DNA of 64,000 nucleotides, taken from the NCBI RefSeq assembly GCF_000017505.1, contig NC_009675.1, positions 2,356,001-2,420,000 on the forward strand. The letters run 5' to 3'. Within the stretch, counting starts at the first letter, position 1. Each line of letters begins with the position of its first letter. Below, piece after piece: positions 40,080 through 49,179 of the stretch. This stretch comes from Anaeromyxobacter sp. Fw109-5. Its GTDB lineage: Bacteria; Myxococcota; Myxococcia; Myxococcales; Anaeromyxobacteraceae. The position numbers and the translations under genes were made by a program. The notes beneath the pieces are model-generated. The model was not told the DNA's origin and made no database searches. It saw nothing but the letters and a program-made list of their open reading frames with translations.

Positions 40080-42863
40080 ATGCGCCAGCCCGACGTCCAC
40101 CCGAGCCTGCCGGTCGCGGCGCCCTTCGAGCTGGAGGAGCGCCTGCGGGAGCTTCCCCCGCTCACCGGCGACGTGAAGGCGGACTTCGCCGCGCAGCGCC
40201 GGTTCGTCGAGGAGGTGCACCGGGCGGGCGGGAGCGGGCACACCGTGGTGCGCCTGCAGAGCGCCGCCATGGACCGGATCGTCGCGGCGCTCTGGGAGCG
40301 CGCCTGCGCGGCGGCCGCGGAGGAGCACGCGGCCTCGCCCCTCTCGCTCGTGGCGATCGGCGGCTACGGCCGGCGCGACCTCGCCCCGTTCAGCGACGTG
40401 GACCTCCTGGTGCTGCACGGCGCGGGCGAGCCGGACGCCTTCGCCAAGACCGCCAGCCAGCGGTTCCTCTACGCGCTCTGGGATCTCCGGCTCGAGGTCG
40501 GTTACGGCGTGCGCGATCTCGCGGCGTGCGATCGGCTCGCGCGGGAGGACCACACCGCCCGCACCGCGCTCCTCGACCTGCGCTGGCTCGGCGGGGATCG
40601 CGCGCTCTACCGGGAGCTCGAGCGCGAGGAGCTCCACGGGCTGTCCGCCGAGAAGGTCGAGAAGTTCCTGGCGGACAAGCTCGGGGAGATGCGCGCGCGG
40701 CGCGAGCGGTTCGGCGACTCGATCTACCTGCTCGAGCCGAACGTGAAGGAGTCGGAGGGCGGGCTCCGCGACCTGCAGGCGGCGCTGTGGCTCGCGCGCG
40801 TGCGCTTCAAGGTCGCGGGCATCACCGACCTGCTCGCGCGGGCGCTCCTCCCCGAGCGCGAGATCCGCGAGATGCGGCGCGCGCGGGACTTCCTGTGGCG
40901 CGTCCGCAACGAGATGCACTACCTCGCCGGCCGCAAGTGGGACCAGCTCACCTTCGACGTCCAGCCGCCCGTGGCGCAGGCGATGGGGTACGTCGACGGC
41001 GAGCACGGGTCGGGCGTCGAGGAGTTCATGCGCCACTACTACCTCGCGGCGAAGACCGTGCTGGTGGCCTGCGACGCGATCGTGGACCGCTGCCTCGAGC
41101 CGGAGGCCGCCAAGGGCTGGCGGATGGTGCCGCCGCCCGCCGCCACCATCGGCGCGGAGCGGGTGGTGCCGGTGCTGGGCGGCAAGCCCGCGCGCACGGC
41201 GGACCGGCACATCCCCGGCGGCGAGTTCAAGGTGTTCCGGGGCAGGCTCACCGTGGTGGACACCGACGTCCTGAAGCGCTCGCCCGCCGCCCTCGTGCGC
41301 CTGTTCGCCACCGCCGACCGGGAGCAGCTGGACCTGTACCCGTTCGCGCGCGACCTCGCCGCGCAGGCCGCGGAGGAGCTCCCGCCGGAGGCGGCGACCG
41401 ACCCGGAGCTGAACCAGGAGCTGCTCGCGTGCTTCTCGCGCCCCGGCACGCGCGGACGGTTCCTCACGCTGATGCACGAGATCGGGGTGCTGCCGCGCCT
41501 CCTCCCGGAGTTCGCGCGCGTGACGGCGCGGCGGCAGATCGACGTCTACCACGTGTACACCGTGGACGTTCACACGCTGTTCGCGGTGCGCCGGCTGTTC
41601 GCGCTCCGCTGCGGCGACGTGAAGGAGGACGGCCTCGGCGACCTCGCCAGGAGCGTGCAGCGGCCGCTGGCGCTCTACCTCGGGACGCTGTTCCACGACA
41701 TCGGCAAGGGCGCCGGGAAGGATCACTCCGCCCGCGGCGCCGAGATCGCCGCCGAGGCCTGCGTGCGGATGGGGCTCGACCCCGCGGACGCGGCGGACAT
41801 CGAGTGGCTCGTGCTGAAGCACCTGCGCATGAGCGCCGTCGCGCAGCGGCGCGATCTGTCCGACCCCGATCTCATCCACGCCTTCGCCGAGGAGATGGGG
41901 ACGAAGGACCGGCTGGACAAGCTGTACCTCCTGACCTACGCCGACGTCGCCACGGTCGGCCCCCGCACCTGGACCGACTGGAAGGCGCGCCTCATCCGCG
42001 AGCTGTACGGGAAGACGCGCGAGGTGCTCGAGGGAGGAGAGCGGCGGCCGGAGCCCGGGACGGCGGAGGCTGCGGGACGCGAGCGCGTCGCGGCGGCCCT
42101 CCGCGCGGGCGCGGCGGGCGCGGCGGAGCACGAGCGGTTCCTGCAGGCGATGCCCGCTCGCTACTTCCTCACGGTCGATCCCGCGCACGCGCCCGGCCAC
42201 CTGCGGCTCCTGCGCCGCGGGGCGGCGCTCCCGGTCGCGACCGCGCTCCGCCACCACCACGCGCTCGGCTACTCGGAGCTGTCGCTCACCGCGCGCGACC
42301 GGCCCGGCCTGCTCGCCACGGTCGCCGGCGTCCTCGCCGCGCACCGCATCGACATCCAGCACGCGGAGGTCTTCTCCACGCCCGACGGCTCCGACCTCGG
42401 CCGGCTCGCCGGCCGCGCGCTCGACGTGTTCGAGCTACGCGGGCCGGACGAGCGCGCCGTCGAGCCCGCGCGCTGGCGCGCGGCCCGCACGGATCTCGCC
42501 CGCGTCCTGGCGGGAGAGGAGGGGCTCGACGCGCTCCTCGCCCGTCGCCTCCGCGCCTCCTCGCTCCCCGAGAAGCCGCTCCCACGCGTGCCGACCAAGG
42601 TCGTCATCGACAACGACAGCGCGCGGGCGCACTCGGTGGTGGACGTCTTCACGGCCGATCGCGTGGGCCTCCTGCACACGCTCGCTCGCACGTTCTACGA
42701 GCTGGGCCTGTCGGTGGATCTCGCTCGCATCGCCACCGAGGGCCACCGGGCGTCCGACGCCTTCTACGTCCGCACGCCGGACGGGGCGCCGCTCGAGGGC
42801 GAGCGGGCCGCGCGCGTGGTCGCTGCCCTGACCGCCGCCGTCTCCCGCTCCGAGCAGGGCTGA
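40080..42863 (+). CDS. glnD: bifunctional PII uridylyltransferase/uridylyl-removing enzyme
   Basis: 927 aa, a normal GlnD length. The nucleotidyltransferase has GGYGRRDLAPFSDVDLLVL (Gly-Gly at 94-95, Asp-x-Asp at 106-108). The HD uridylyl-removing domain begins near residue 540 with LFHDIGKGAGKDHSARG. Two C-terminal ACT domains (from ~730, SLTARDRPGLLATVAGVLA; from ~853, VFTADRVGLLHTLARTF) sense glutamine. GlnD modifies PII to report nitrogen status. No glnB or glnA lies in the window. It starts 63 nt after the amidase. Confidence 0.95.
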   Translation: MRQPDVHPSLPVAAPFELEERLRELPPLTGDVKADFAAQRRFVEEVHRAGGSGHTVVRLQSAAMDRIVAALWERACAAAAEEHAASPLSLVAIGGYGRRDLAPFSDVDLLVLHGAGEPDAFAKTASQRFLYALWDLRLEVGYGVRDLAACDRLAREDHTARTALLDLRWLGGDRALYRELEREELHGLSAEKVEKFLADKLGEMRARRERFGDSIYLLEPNVKESEGGLRDLQAALWLARVRFKVAGITDLLARALLPEREIREMRRARDFLWRVRNEMHYLAGRKWDQLTFDVQPPVAQAMGYVDGEHGSGVEEFMRHYYLAAKTVLVACDAIVDRCLEPEAAKGWRMVPPPAATIGAERVVPVLGGKPARTADRHIPGGEFKVFRGRLTVVDTDVLKRSPAALVRLFATADREQLDLYPFARDLAAQAAEELPPEAATDPELNQELLACFSRPGTRGRFLTLMHEIGVLPRLLPEFARVTARRQIDVYHVYTVDVHTLFAVRRLFALRCGDVKEDGLGDLARSVQRPLALYLGTLFHDIGKGAGKDHSARGAEIAAEACVRMGLDPADAADIEWLVLKHLRMSAVAQRRDLSDPDLIHAFAEEMGTKDRLDKLYLLTYADVATVGPRTWTDWKARLIRELYGKTREVLEGGERRPEPGTAEAAGRERVAAALRAGAAGAAEHERFLQAMPARYFLTVDPAHAPGHLRLLRRGAALPVATALRHHHALGYSELSLTARDRPGLLATVAGVLAAHRIDIQHAEVFSTPDGSDLGRLAGRALDVFELRGPDERAVEPARWRAARTDLARVLAGEEGLDALLARRLRASSLPEKPLPRVPTKVVIDNDSARAHSVVDVFTADRVGLLHTLARTFYELGLSVDLARIATEGHRASDAFYVRTPDGAPLEGERAARVVAALTAAVSRSEQG

Positions 42864-43078
42864 GGATGTTCCCCTAGGGAGGGTGGCGGAGCCCGTCCGC
42901 GCCCCCGACCTCGCGCGTCCCGCGCGAGGCGCCGCCCGCGTCCTCCACGAGGGGAGCGCGAGCGGCTCGTCCGGGCACCACCAAAAAGATGCGGGATGGC
43001 GCGCCCTTGTCCAGCCGACCGGGCGTGGACACCGTGTTGCGCGGGCGGTTGGGGAAGGGGAAGGGAAGCAAGCGTCGC

Positions 43079-44029
43079 ATGAACGATGTCATCCGAATCG
43101 GGATCGTCACCGCCTGGCCCGAGGACGATTGGCACAGCAAGCGGCTCGTCACCGCCTTCGCTCGCCACGGCGAGGCGGCGGTGATCGACCCGGCGGAGCT
43201 TTCGGCCATCGTGAGCGAGCAAGGCGTCGTCTCGGTGCGTGCTGCGGGTCTCGGGTCCGAGGCCTTCGACGCCTTCGTGCTCGCGCGCGGCATGGGTCGC
43301 ACCGGCGACGCCGACGTGCAGTTCGAGATCTACCGGGCGCTGGAGGATTCGGGGGCGGTGGTGGTGAACCGCATCGATCCGCTCCTCGCCGCCCAGGACA
43401 AGTTCCGGTCGTCCTGGCTGCTCGCGCGCGCCGGCGTGCCGACGCCTCCCGCCGCGGTCGCGCAGACCTCCGCCGGCGCGGCGGAAGCGCTCGCCGGGCT
43501 CGGCGAGGCGGTGATGAAGCCCATCGCGGGCTCGCTCGGCGAGGGGGTCCAGCGGGTGCGCGCGGACGCTCCAGGGCGGGCGTCGGCGCGGGAGCGGATC
43601 GCCCGCGACGGGGCGGTCTATCTACAGTCCTACGTTCCACACCCCGGACGCGACGTCCGGGTGTTCGTCGTCGGGGGAAGGGGCCGCGCCGCGATGGAGC
43701 GGTACGCGCCTCCCGGGGAGTGGCGCACGAACGTGTCCACCGGTGCTCGGGTCGAGGCAGTGCCGCTCGGGGCCGAGCTGGCGGCGGTGGCGGAGGCGGC
43801 GGCGGAGGCGATCGGGCTCGACTACGCAGGCATCGACCTGGCGGTCGGACCCGAGGGTCCCACCGTGATCGAGGTGAACGGGAACCCCAGCTGGCAGGGG
43901 ATCCTCGAGGCCACCGGCCTCGACATGGCGGAGGCGATCGCCGAGCACGTGCTCGGACGGGCGCTGCGCCGGCGCGGGGCCAGCGACCACATTGTTCCTG
44001 ATTGGACGACGGGGGCGACACATGGCTGA
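43079..44029 (+). CDS. RimK-type ATP-grasp ligase coupled to KGG-repeat proteins
   Basis: 316 aa. ATG 43079 is favoured over ATG 42989 because homology begins at IRIGIVTAWPEDD and purine-rich GGAAGGGGAAGGGAAG precedes it. ATP-grasp features: VMKPIAGSLGEGVQRV, LQSYVPHPGRDVRVFVVGG, YAGIDLAVGPEGP and the metal-binding IEVNGNPSWQGI. The RimK/MptN group joins a carboxylate to an amine through an acyl-phosphate, using proteins, cofactors or peptides as acceptors. Its last 8 nt (ATGGCTGA) overlap the start of the KGG-repeat gene, implying coupled translation. That protein is therefore a candidate substrate, by inference. Alternatively it acts on a pterin or small molecule. Confidence 0.85.
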   Translation: MNDVIRIGIVTAWPEDDWHSKRLVTAFARHGEAAVIDPAELSAIVSEQGVVSVRAAGLGSEAFDAFVLARGMGRTGDADVQFEIYRALEDSGAVVVNRIDPLLAAQDKFRSSWLLARAGVPTPPAAVAQTSAGAAEALAGLGEAVMKPIAGSLGEGVQRVRADAPGRASARERIARDGAVYLQSYVPHPGRDVRVFVVGGRGRAAMERYAPPGEWRTNVSTGARVEAVPLGAELAAVAEAAAEAIGLDYAGIDLAVGPEGPTVIEVNGNPSWQGILEATGLDMAEAIAEHVLGRALRRRGASDHIVPDWTTGATHG

Positions 44030-44414
44030 AGAGAAGAAGGGCGGCAGCAAGGGAGCGATGACGGTCTCTGAGGCCGGTCGCAAGGGTGGCGTGCGGGTCC
44101 GCGAGACGCGGGGTCGCAAGTTCTACGAGGAGATCGGCAAGAAGGGCGGCGAGACCGTGAAGGCCGAGCGGGGCCGCAAGTTCTACGAGGAGATCGGCAA
44201 GAAGGGCGGCGACACCGTCAAGGCGGAGCGCGGCCCTCGCTTCTACGAGGAGATCGGCAAGAAGGGCGGCGAGACGATCAAGGCCGAGCGCGGGACGCCC
44301 TTCTACGAGGAGATCGGCCGCAAGGGCGGCCACAAGGTCCGCGAGCTCATCGAGAAGGGGAAGGCGGGCGCGGAGGAGGATCTCGGCGCCGGCCACGGGG
44401 GCGGAGAGCGGTAA
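44022..44414 (+). CDS. KGG-repeat stress-type protein with 20-residue tandem repeats
   Basis: 130 aa from ATG 44022, inside the end of the ATP-grasp gene. Head: MAEEKKGGSKGAMTVSEAGR, including MTVSEAGRKGG. Then units of exactly 20 residues based on GRKFYEEIGKKGGETVKAER, three clear units and a fourth altered one (GTPFYEEIGRKGG) that runs into the tail KVRELIEKGK. The KGG motif is that of GsiB/Con-10/plant Em (LEA group 1) proteins: very hydrophilic, Cys-free, probably disordered, linked to desiccation or general stress. Neighbouring an ATP-grasp ligase, the repeats could instead be modification sites. DNA units share a 60-bp period. Confidence 0.85.
   Translation: MAEEKKGGSKGAMTVSEAGRKGGVRVRETRGRKFYEEIGKKGGETVKAERGRKFYEEIGKKGGDTVKAERGPRFYEEIGKKGGETIKAERGTPFYEEIGRKGGHKVRELIEKGKAGAEEDLGAGHGGGER
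44109..44348. repeat. 60-bp tandem repeats encoding KGG units
   Basis: Four in-register 60-bp units; TTCTACGAGGAGATCGGC recurs at 44120, 44180, 44240 and 44300. Differences are mostly synonymous or at three variable residues, and the last unit diverges most. Selection for the protein repeat with occasional unequal exchange is the likely origin. Confidence 0.93.
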
Positions 44415-44447
44415 CGCACCGACGAGGTGCTCTGGAGGGGGGACACG

Positions 44448-44642
44448 ATGGCGGACGAAGAGAAGAGCGCGCGGCGCGGTGAGCCGGAGGAAGGTCGCCG
44501 CGGGATGACGGTCTCCGAGGCGGGGCGCAAGGGCGGCATCGCCGTGCGGGACGAGCGAGGCCACGCGTTCTACGAGGAGATCGGCCGCAAGGGTGGGCAG
44601 AAGGTGCGGGAGCTCATCGAGCGCGGGAAGAACCGCGGCTAG
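44448..44642 (+). CDS. short single-unit KGG-repeat protein
   Basis: 64 aa, ATG 44448 after CTGGAGGGGGGACACG, a strong ribosome site. It shares the head MTVSEAGRKGG and the tail FYEEIGRKGGQKVRELIERG with the preceding gene but has no internal 20-residue repeats, i.e. head plus tail only. It lies 33 nt downstream and before a terminator, so all three genes form one unit. It is a paralogue, either a minimal stress protein or a second substrate for the ligase. Confidence 0.82.
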   Translation: MADEEKSARRGEPEEGRRGMTVSEAGRKGGIAVRDERGHAFYEEIGRKGGQKVRELIERGKNRG

Positions 44643-44675
44643 CTCCGCAATGGGCAGGCGGCGACGCCGCCAGAG

Positions 44676-44714
44676 GCGCCCGTCCGGGTCTTCCCGGGCG
44701 GGCGCGCTCGTTTT
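44676..44714 (+). terminator. intrinsic terminator closing the ATP-grasp/KGG operon
   Basis: A 13-bp stem (44676-44688 with 44693-44705, one G-T pair) around a TCTT loop is followed by GCTCG and TTTT at 44711-44714. It starts 33 nt after the stop of the second KGG gene. Confidence 0.8.
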
Positions 44715-44806
44715 CGCGGTCAGTGCGGCTCCCCTTCCGGCCGCTGGAAAAGGTGGGGCGTCCTGCACTCCCTCCGAGCGGGCGAAAGCTGCTAGAAAGA
44801 GGCCCC

Positions 44807-45430
44807 ATGACGGTCGCCCCCATCGTCGAGATCGATCCCCTGCACCCCCAGCCCCGAGTGGTCGAGCGGGCGGTCTCGGTGCTCTCGTCCGGAGGCCTGC
44901 TCGCCTTCCCGACGGACACCTATTACGGGCTCGGCTGCGACCTCTTCGACAAGCGCGCCATCGAGCGCATCTACCAGCTGAAGCAGCTCCCGCGCTCGCA
45001 CGAGCTGTCCTTCATCTGCCAGGACCTCGCCGAGATCTCTCGCTACGCCATCGTCGACAACGCGGCCTACCGCGTGCTCCGCCGCAAGGTCCCCGGGCCG
45101 TACACCTTCATCCTGCCCGCCACGCGCCTGGTCCCCGACCTCGTGCTGCGGCGCCAGAAGACGGTGGGCATCCGCATCCCCGACAGCCCCATCGCGCTCG
45201 AGATCGTCCGTCGCCTCGGACACCCGCTCATCTCGACCTCCGCGGCGACGCCCGGCGGCGAGGTGCTCATCGACGCGCACGACATCAAGGAGCAGCTCGG
45301 CCACGGCCTCGACCTCGTGCTCGACGGCGGCTACAAGCCCAACGAGCCGTCCTCGGTGATCGATCTCTCCGGGGCCGAGCCGCGCGTGCTCCGCGCCGGC
45401 AAGGGCGACGTCTCGGACCTGCTGGCTTGA
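44807..45430 (+). CDS. YrdC/Sua5/YciO-family protein (threonylcarbamoyl-AMP synthase-like)
   Basis: 207 aa from ATG 44807 (AGAAAGAGG upstream). The Sua5/YrdC fold shows in LSSGGLLAFPTDTYYGLGCD, IERIYQLKQLPRSHELSFI, VPGPYTFILPAT, GIRIPDSPIALEIV and ISTSAATPGGE. The true TsaC motif KxR is often K-R-P; here KQLPRSHELSF is closer to the YciO branch, whose role is less clear. TsaC makes threonylcarbamoyl-AMP for tRNA t6A. No other t6A gene is nearby, so the exact branch is uncertain. Confidence 0.88.
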   Translation: MTVAPIVEIDPLHPQPRVVERAVSVLSSGGLLAFPTDTYYGLGCDLFDKRAIERIYQLKQLPRSHELSFICQDLAEISRYAIVDNAAYRVLRRKVPGPYTFILPATRLVPDLVLRRQKTVGIRIPDSPIALEIVRRLGHPLISTSAATPGGEVLIDAHDIKEQLGHGLDLVLDGGYKPNEPSSVIDLSGAEPRVLRAGKGDVSDLLA

Positions 45431-45441
45431 ACGGCCGCTCT

Positions 45442-45481
45442 TCCCGAGCGTAGCGCCGCGGCGCAGCGGGCAGTCGAGGGA
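45442..45481. repeat. single copy of the TCCCGAGC-N-GTCGAGGGA repeat
   Basis: TCCCGAGC (45442-45449) and GTCGAGGGA (45473-45481) are separated by 23 GC-rich bases beginning GTAG, as in the left half of the pair at 36275-36398. It lies between the YrdC-like gene and xerD. It supports a dispersed repeat family in this genome. Confidence 0.65.
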
Positions 45482-45519
45482 GAACTGGACCGCCGGGCGT
45501 CCCGCGCTATCGTCGGGAC

Positions 45520-46416
45520 ATGTCGCCGCTCGAGCCCGCGCTCGATCTGTTCGTCGCCCACGTCCGCGTGGAGAAGGGGCTCGCCGAGAACAGCGTGGAG
45601 GGCTACCTCCGCGACCTGCGCCGCTACGTCGAGCACCTCGACGCGCTGGGGATCGGCGCCTGGGAGCGGGTGGGCCGCATCGAGATCCAGGCGCACCTGG
45701 GCGAGCTGGTCCGCAGGGGGCTCTCGCCCCGGTCCCAGGCGCGGGCGCTCTCCGCCATCCGCTCCCTGCACCGGCTGCTGTTCGCCGAGAAGCTCACTCC
45801 GGTCGACGCCGGCGACGAGCTCGACGCTCCCAGGCCGGGCCGGAAGCTGCCGGAGCTGCTCTCGCACGACGAGATCGCGCGGCTGCTCGCCAGCCCCGAC
45901 CCGCGCAGCGCCGCCGGCCTGCGGGACCGGGCGATGCTCGAGCTGCTGTACGCCACCGGGCTGCGCGTCTCCGAGCTCGTCTCGCTCGGCCTCAACGACG
46001 TGAACCTCGAGACGCGGGTGCTCGTCGCGCGCGGGAAGGGGAACAAGGAGCGGATCGTGCCGGTGGGCGCGCCCGCGGCGGAGGCGGTGAAGGCCTACCT
46101 CGCGGTCGGGCGCGAGCGGCTCCTGCGCGGGCGGCGCTCGAAGGACCTGTTCGTCTCGCCGCGCGGTGGCCGCCTGACGCGGCAGGGCTTCGCGAAGCTG
46201 CTCGGGCGGCACGCGCGCGCGGCCGGCATCCGGCGACGGATCTCGCCGCACAAGCTCCGGCACTCGTTCGCGACCCACCTCCTCGAGGGCGGGGCGGATC
46301 TGCGCGCCGTGCAGGCGATGCTGGGCCACGCCGACGTGTCCACGACGCAGATCTACACGCACGTGGATCGCAGCCACGTGCGGCGGCTGTACGACCGGTT
46401 CCATCCCCGCGCGTGA
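45520..46416 (+). CDS. xerD: tyrosine recombinase XerD
   Basis: 298 aa. The N-terminal core-binding domain (FVAHVRVEKGLAENSVEGYL) and C-terminal catalytic domain are both complete: Arg in LLYATGLRVSELVSL, Lys in ARGKGNKERIVPV, HKLRHSFATHLLEGGAD with His and Arg, LGHADVSTTQIYTHV with His and the nucleophile Tyr. XerD with XerC resolves chromosome dimers at dif near the terminus under FtsK control. No flanking att or cargo suggests a mobile element, so a housekeeping role is likely. XerC versus XerD was judged by overall resemblance only. Confidence 0.9.
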   Translation: MSPLEPALDLFVAHVRVEKGLAENSVEGYLRDLRRYVEHLDALGIGAWERVGRIEIQAHLGELVRRGLSPRSQARALSAIRSLHRLLFAEKLTPVDAGDELDAPRPGRKLPELLSHDEIARLLASPDPRSAAGLRDRAMLELLYATGLRVSELVSLGLNDVNLETRVLVARGKGNKERIVPVGAPAAEAVKAYLAVGRERLLRGRRSKDLFVSPRGGRLTRQGFAKLLGRHARAAGIRRRISPHKLRHSFATHLLEGGADLRAVQAMLGHADVSTTQIYTHVDRSHVRRLYDRFHPRA

Positions 46417-46596
46417 GCGCCGGGGGGCTCCAGGCTCCGGGCAGCGGGACGGCCCGCCCCGTACCTCCCGGGAGCCCTCGGACCGAGGCCCGAAGCCTCC
46501 TCCGTCCGCCCGATCGTGCGCGAGCGAGCGACCGTCGTCCGCGTTGACCGGTCCCCCCCGTGCTGCTAAAGAACCCCCTTTCCCTGCGAGGACTTA

Positions 46597-47247
46597 GTGG
46601 GTCTCCTGTCCGATCCAGCGGGCGCGGTGATGAACCTCATCGTGCTCCTGCTCTCCCTGACCTTTCACGAGTTCTTCCATGCCTGGTCGGCCTGGAAGCT
46701 CGGGGACGACACCGCGGCGCGCCTCGGCCGGCTCACCCTGAACCCCGTCCCGCACATCGATCCCATCGGGACCCTGCTCTTGCCGCTCCTCGGGGCTCCC
46801 ATCGGATGGGCCAAGCCCGTGCCCGTGAACCCGGCGCGGTTCCGGCGAGACGTGCGGCAGTCCACCGGCGACATCCTGGTCAGCGCGGCGGGACCGCTCT
46901 CGAACCTGCTCCTCGGCACGATCGCCGCGATACTGCTCGGGATCCTGCTGCGCCTCGCGCCCGAGGCCGTCGGGCCGGGCGAGGCGGGCCGAGCGCTGCT
47001 CGTCCGCTTCATGATCGTCAACACCGGGCTCGCCATCTTCAACCTGCTCCCGGTGCCACCCCTCGACGGCAGCCACGTGGCCGAGAACCTCATGCCCCTC
47101 CGGCTGAGGCCGGCGTGGGAGCAGTTCGCCCGCTTCTCGCCCTTCGTCCTCGTGGCGCTGATCGTGTTCGGCCGCGGCATCATCTACCCGCCGATCATGT
47201 TCGTGTTCGGCCTCCTCCAGCAGCTGACCCTCTCCATCGCCACCTAG
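46597..47247 (+). CDS. site-2 protease family (M50) membrane zinc metalloprotease
   Basis: 216 aa, GTG 46597 with GAGGA upstream. The HExxH zinc motif is in SLTFHEFFHAWSAWKLGD within the first transmembrane helix. The second ligand region LLPVPPLDGSHV follows about 120 residues later, in the usual FNLLPxPPLDG form. Several hydrophobic helices are present and no PDZ domain, placing it in the short M50B branch of unknown substrate rather than RseP. It begins the run M50, trpS, scpA, scpB, rluB, which is conserved in many bacteria. Confidence 0.88.
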   Translation: MGLLSDPAGAVMNLIVLLLSLTFHEFFHAWSAWKLGDDTAARLGRLTLNPVPHIDPIGTLLLPLLGAPIGWAKPVPVNPARFRRDVRQSTGDILVSAAGPLSNLLLGTIAAILLGILLRLAPEAVGPGEAGRALLVRFMIVNTGLAIFNLLPVPPLDGSHVAENLMPLRLRPAWEQFARFSPFVLVALIVFGRGIIYPPIMFVFGLLQQLTLSIAT

Positions 47248-47253
47248 AGCTCG

Positions 47254-48252
<999 letters not shown>

Positions 48253-48276
48253 GGCGCACGGGGGCGTCCCTTCTCG

Positions 48277-49179
48277 ATGGCCAGGCGACACCCGGAGAGC
48301 GATGCGGTCGCCGGCGCCGAGCAGGCGGCGCAGGAGGCCTCCGCGCGCGCCGCCGCGGAGGCGTTCCGCGTCACGCTCCCGCCGCTGCGGGCCGGCGAGC
48401 CGCCGTTCGAGGGTCCCCTCGACCTCATCCTGCACCTCGTGAAGGAGCACGAGGTCGACCTGTTCGACATCCCCATCGCGCGGATCACCGAGAGCTACCT
48501 CGCGACGCTCGAGGCGATGCGGGAGCTGGACATCGACATCGCCGGCGAGTTCCTCCACATGGCGGCGCAGCTCATGCTGATGAAGTCGAAGCTGCTGCTG
48601 CCGCGGACGGAGGTCGCGGAGGACGCGCCGGGCGCCGACGAGTCCGGCGTCGATCCGCGCGCCGAGCTGGTGCGGCGGCTGCTCGAGTACCAGAAGTACA
48701 AGGCCGCCGCGGAGGAGCTCGGAGAGCGCGACATCCTGGACCGCACGGTGTTCGCCCGGAAGGCGCGGGTCGAGCGGCCGGTCGCGGCCGAGGGGCCCGA
48801 GGGGCTCGCCGACGTCTCGGTGTTCAAGCTGATCGAGGCGCTCGACCGGGCGCTGAAGCACGCGCGCCCCGAGCACACGCACGAGGTCGTCACCGACCGC
48901 CTCTCCATCAGCGACGCGATCGCGCGGGTGGCGGACGTGCTACGGCTCTCGCGCAGGGCCACGTTCGAGGAGCTCCTCTCCGGGCCGGCCGAGCACCGGC
49001 ACACGCGCGCCGACGTGATCGCGACGTTCCTCGCCATCCTGGAGATGGCGAAGCTGAAGCTGGTGCGGATCTTCCAGGCCTCGCTCGACGAGGCGGGCCC
49101 CGGCGCGGAGATCCTCGTCGAGGCGAAGGACACCCTCGGGGACGACGTGCCCGCCGCCGGCGGGGAGGACTATCGATGA
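48277..49179 (+). CDS. scpA: segregation and condensation protein A
   Basis: 300 aa. Kleisin subunit of the SMC-ScpAB condensin, closing the SMC ring at the ATPase heads. N-terminal ScpA signature FEGPLDLILHLVKEHEVDLFDIPIARITESYL, only partly quoted by its key parts: GPLDLILHL, DLFDIPIA and AGEFLHMAAQLMLMKSKLLLP. The C-terminal winged-helix part includes IATFLAILEMAKLKLV. Slightly longer than usual, with an extra Ala-rich N-terminus. ATGA overlap with scpB. Confidence 0.93.
   Translation: MARRHPESDAVAGAEQAAQEASARAAAEAFRVTLPPLRAGEPPFEGPLDLILHLVKEHEVDLFDIPIARITESYLATLEAMRELDIDIAGEFLHMAAQLMLMKSKLLLPRTEVAEDAPGADESGVDPRAELVRRLLEYQKYKAAAEELGERDILDRTVFARKARVERPVAAEGPEGLADVSVFKLIEALDRALKHARPEHTHEVVTDRLSISDAIARVADVLRLSRRATFEELLSGPAEHRHTRADVIATFLAILEMAKLKLVRIFQASLDEAGPGAEILVEAKDTLGDDVPAAGGEDYR

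Noticed and set aside
37070-42877. 1935-aa plus-strand frame
   Set aside because: It is out of frame with the amidase and glnD genes and antisense to elbB; its sequence is low-complexity Arg/Ala/Gly/Pro.
42910-42928. CTCGCGCG/CGCGCGAG hairpin after glnD
   Set aside because: No T-tract follows, and such GC hairpins are expected by chance in this genome.
44109-44348. 60-bp repeats considered as CRISPR or minisatellite
   Set aside because: No unique spacers; the repeats are in frame and encode the KGG protein.
45520-46416. tyrosine recombinase considered as an integrase of a mobile element
   Set aside because: It resembles XerD throughout, and no att repeats, tRNA or cargo genes flank it.
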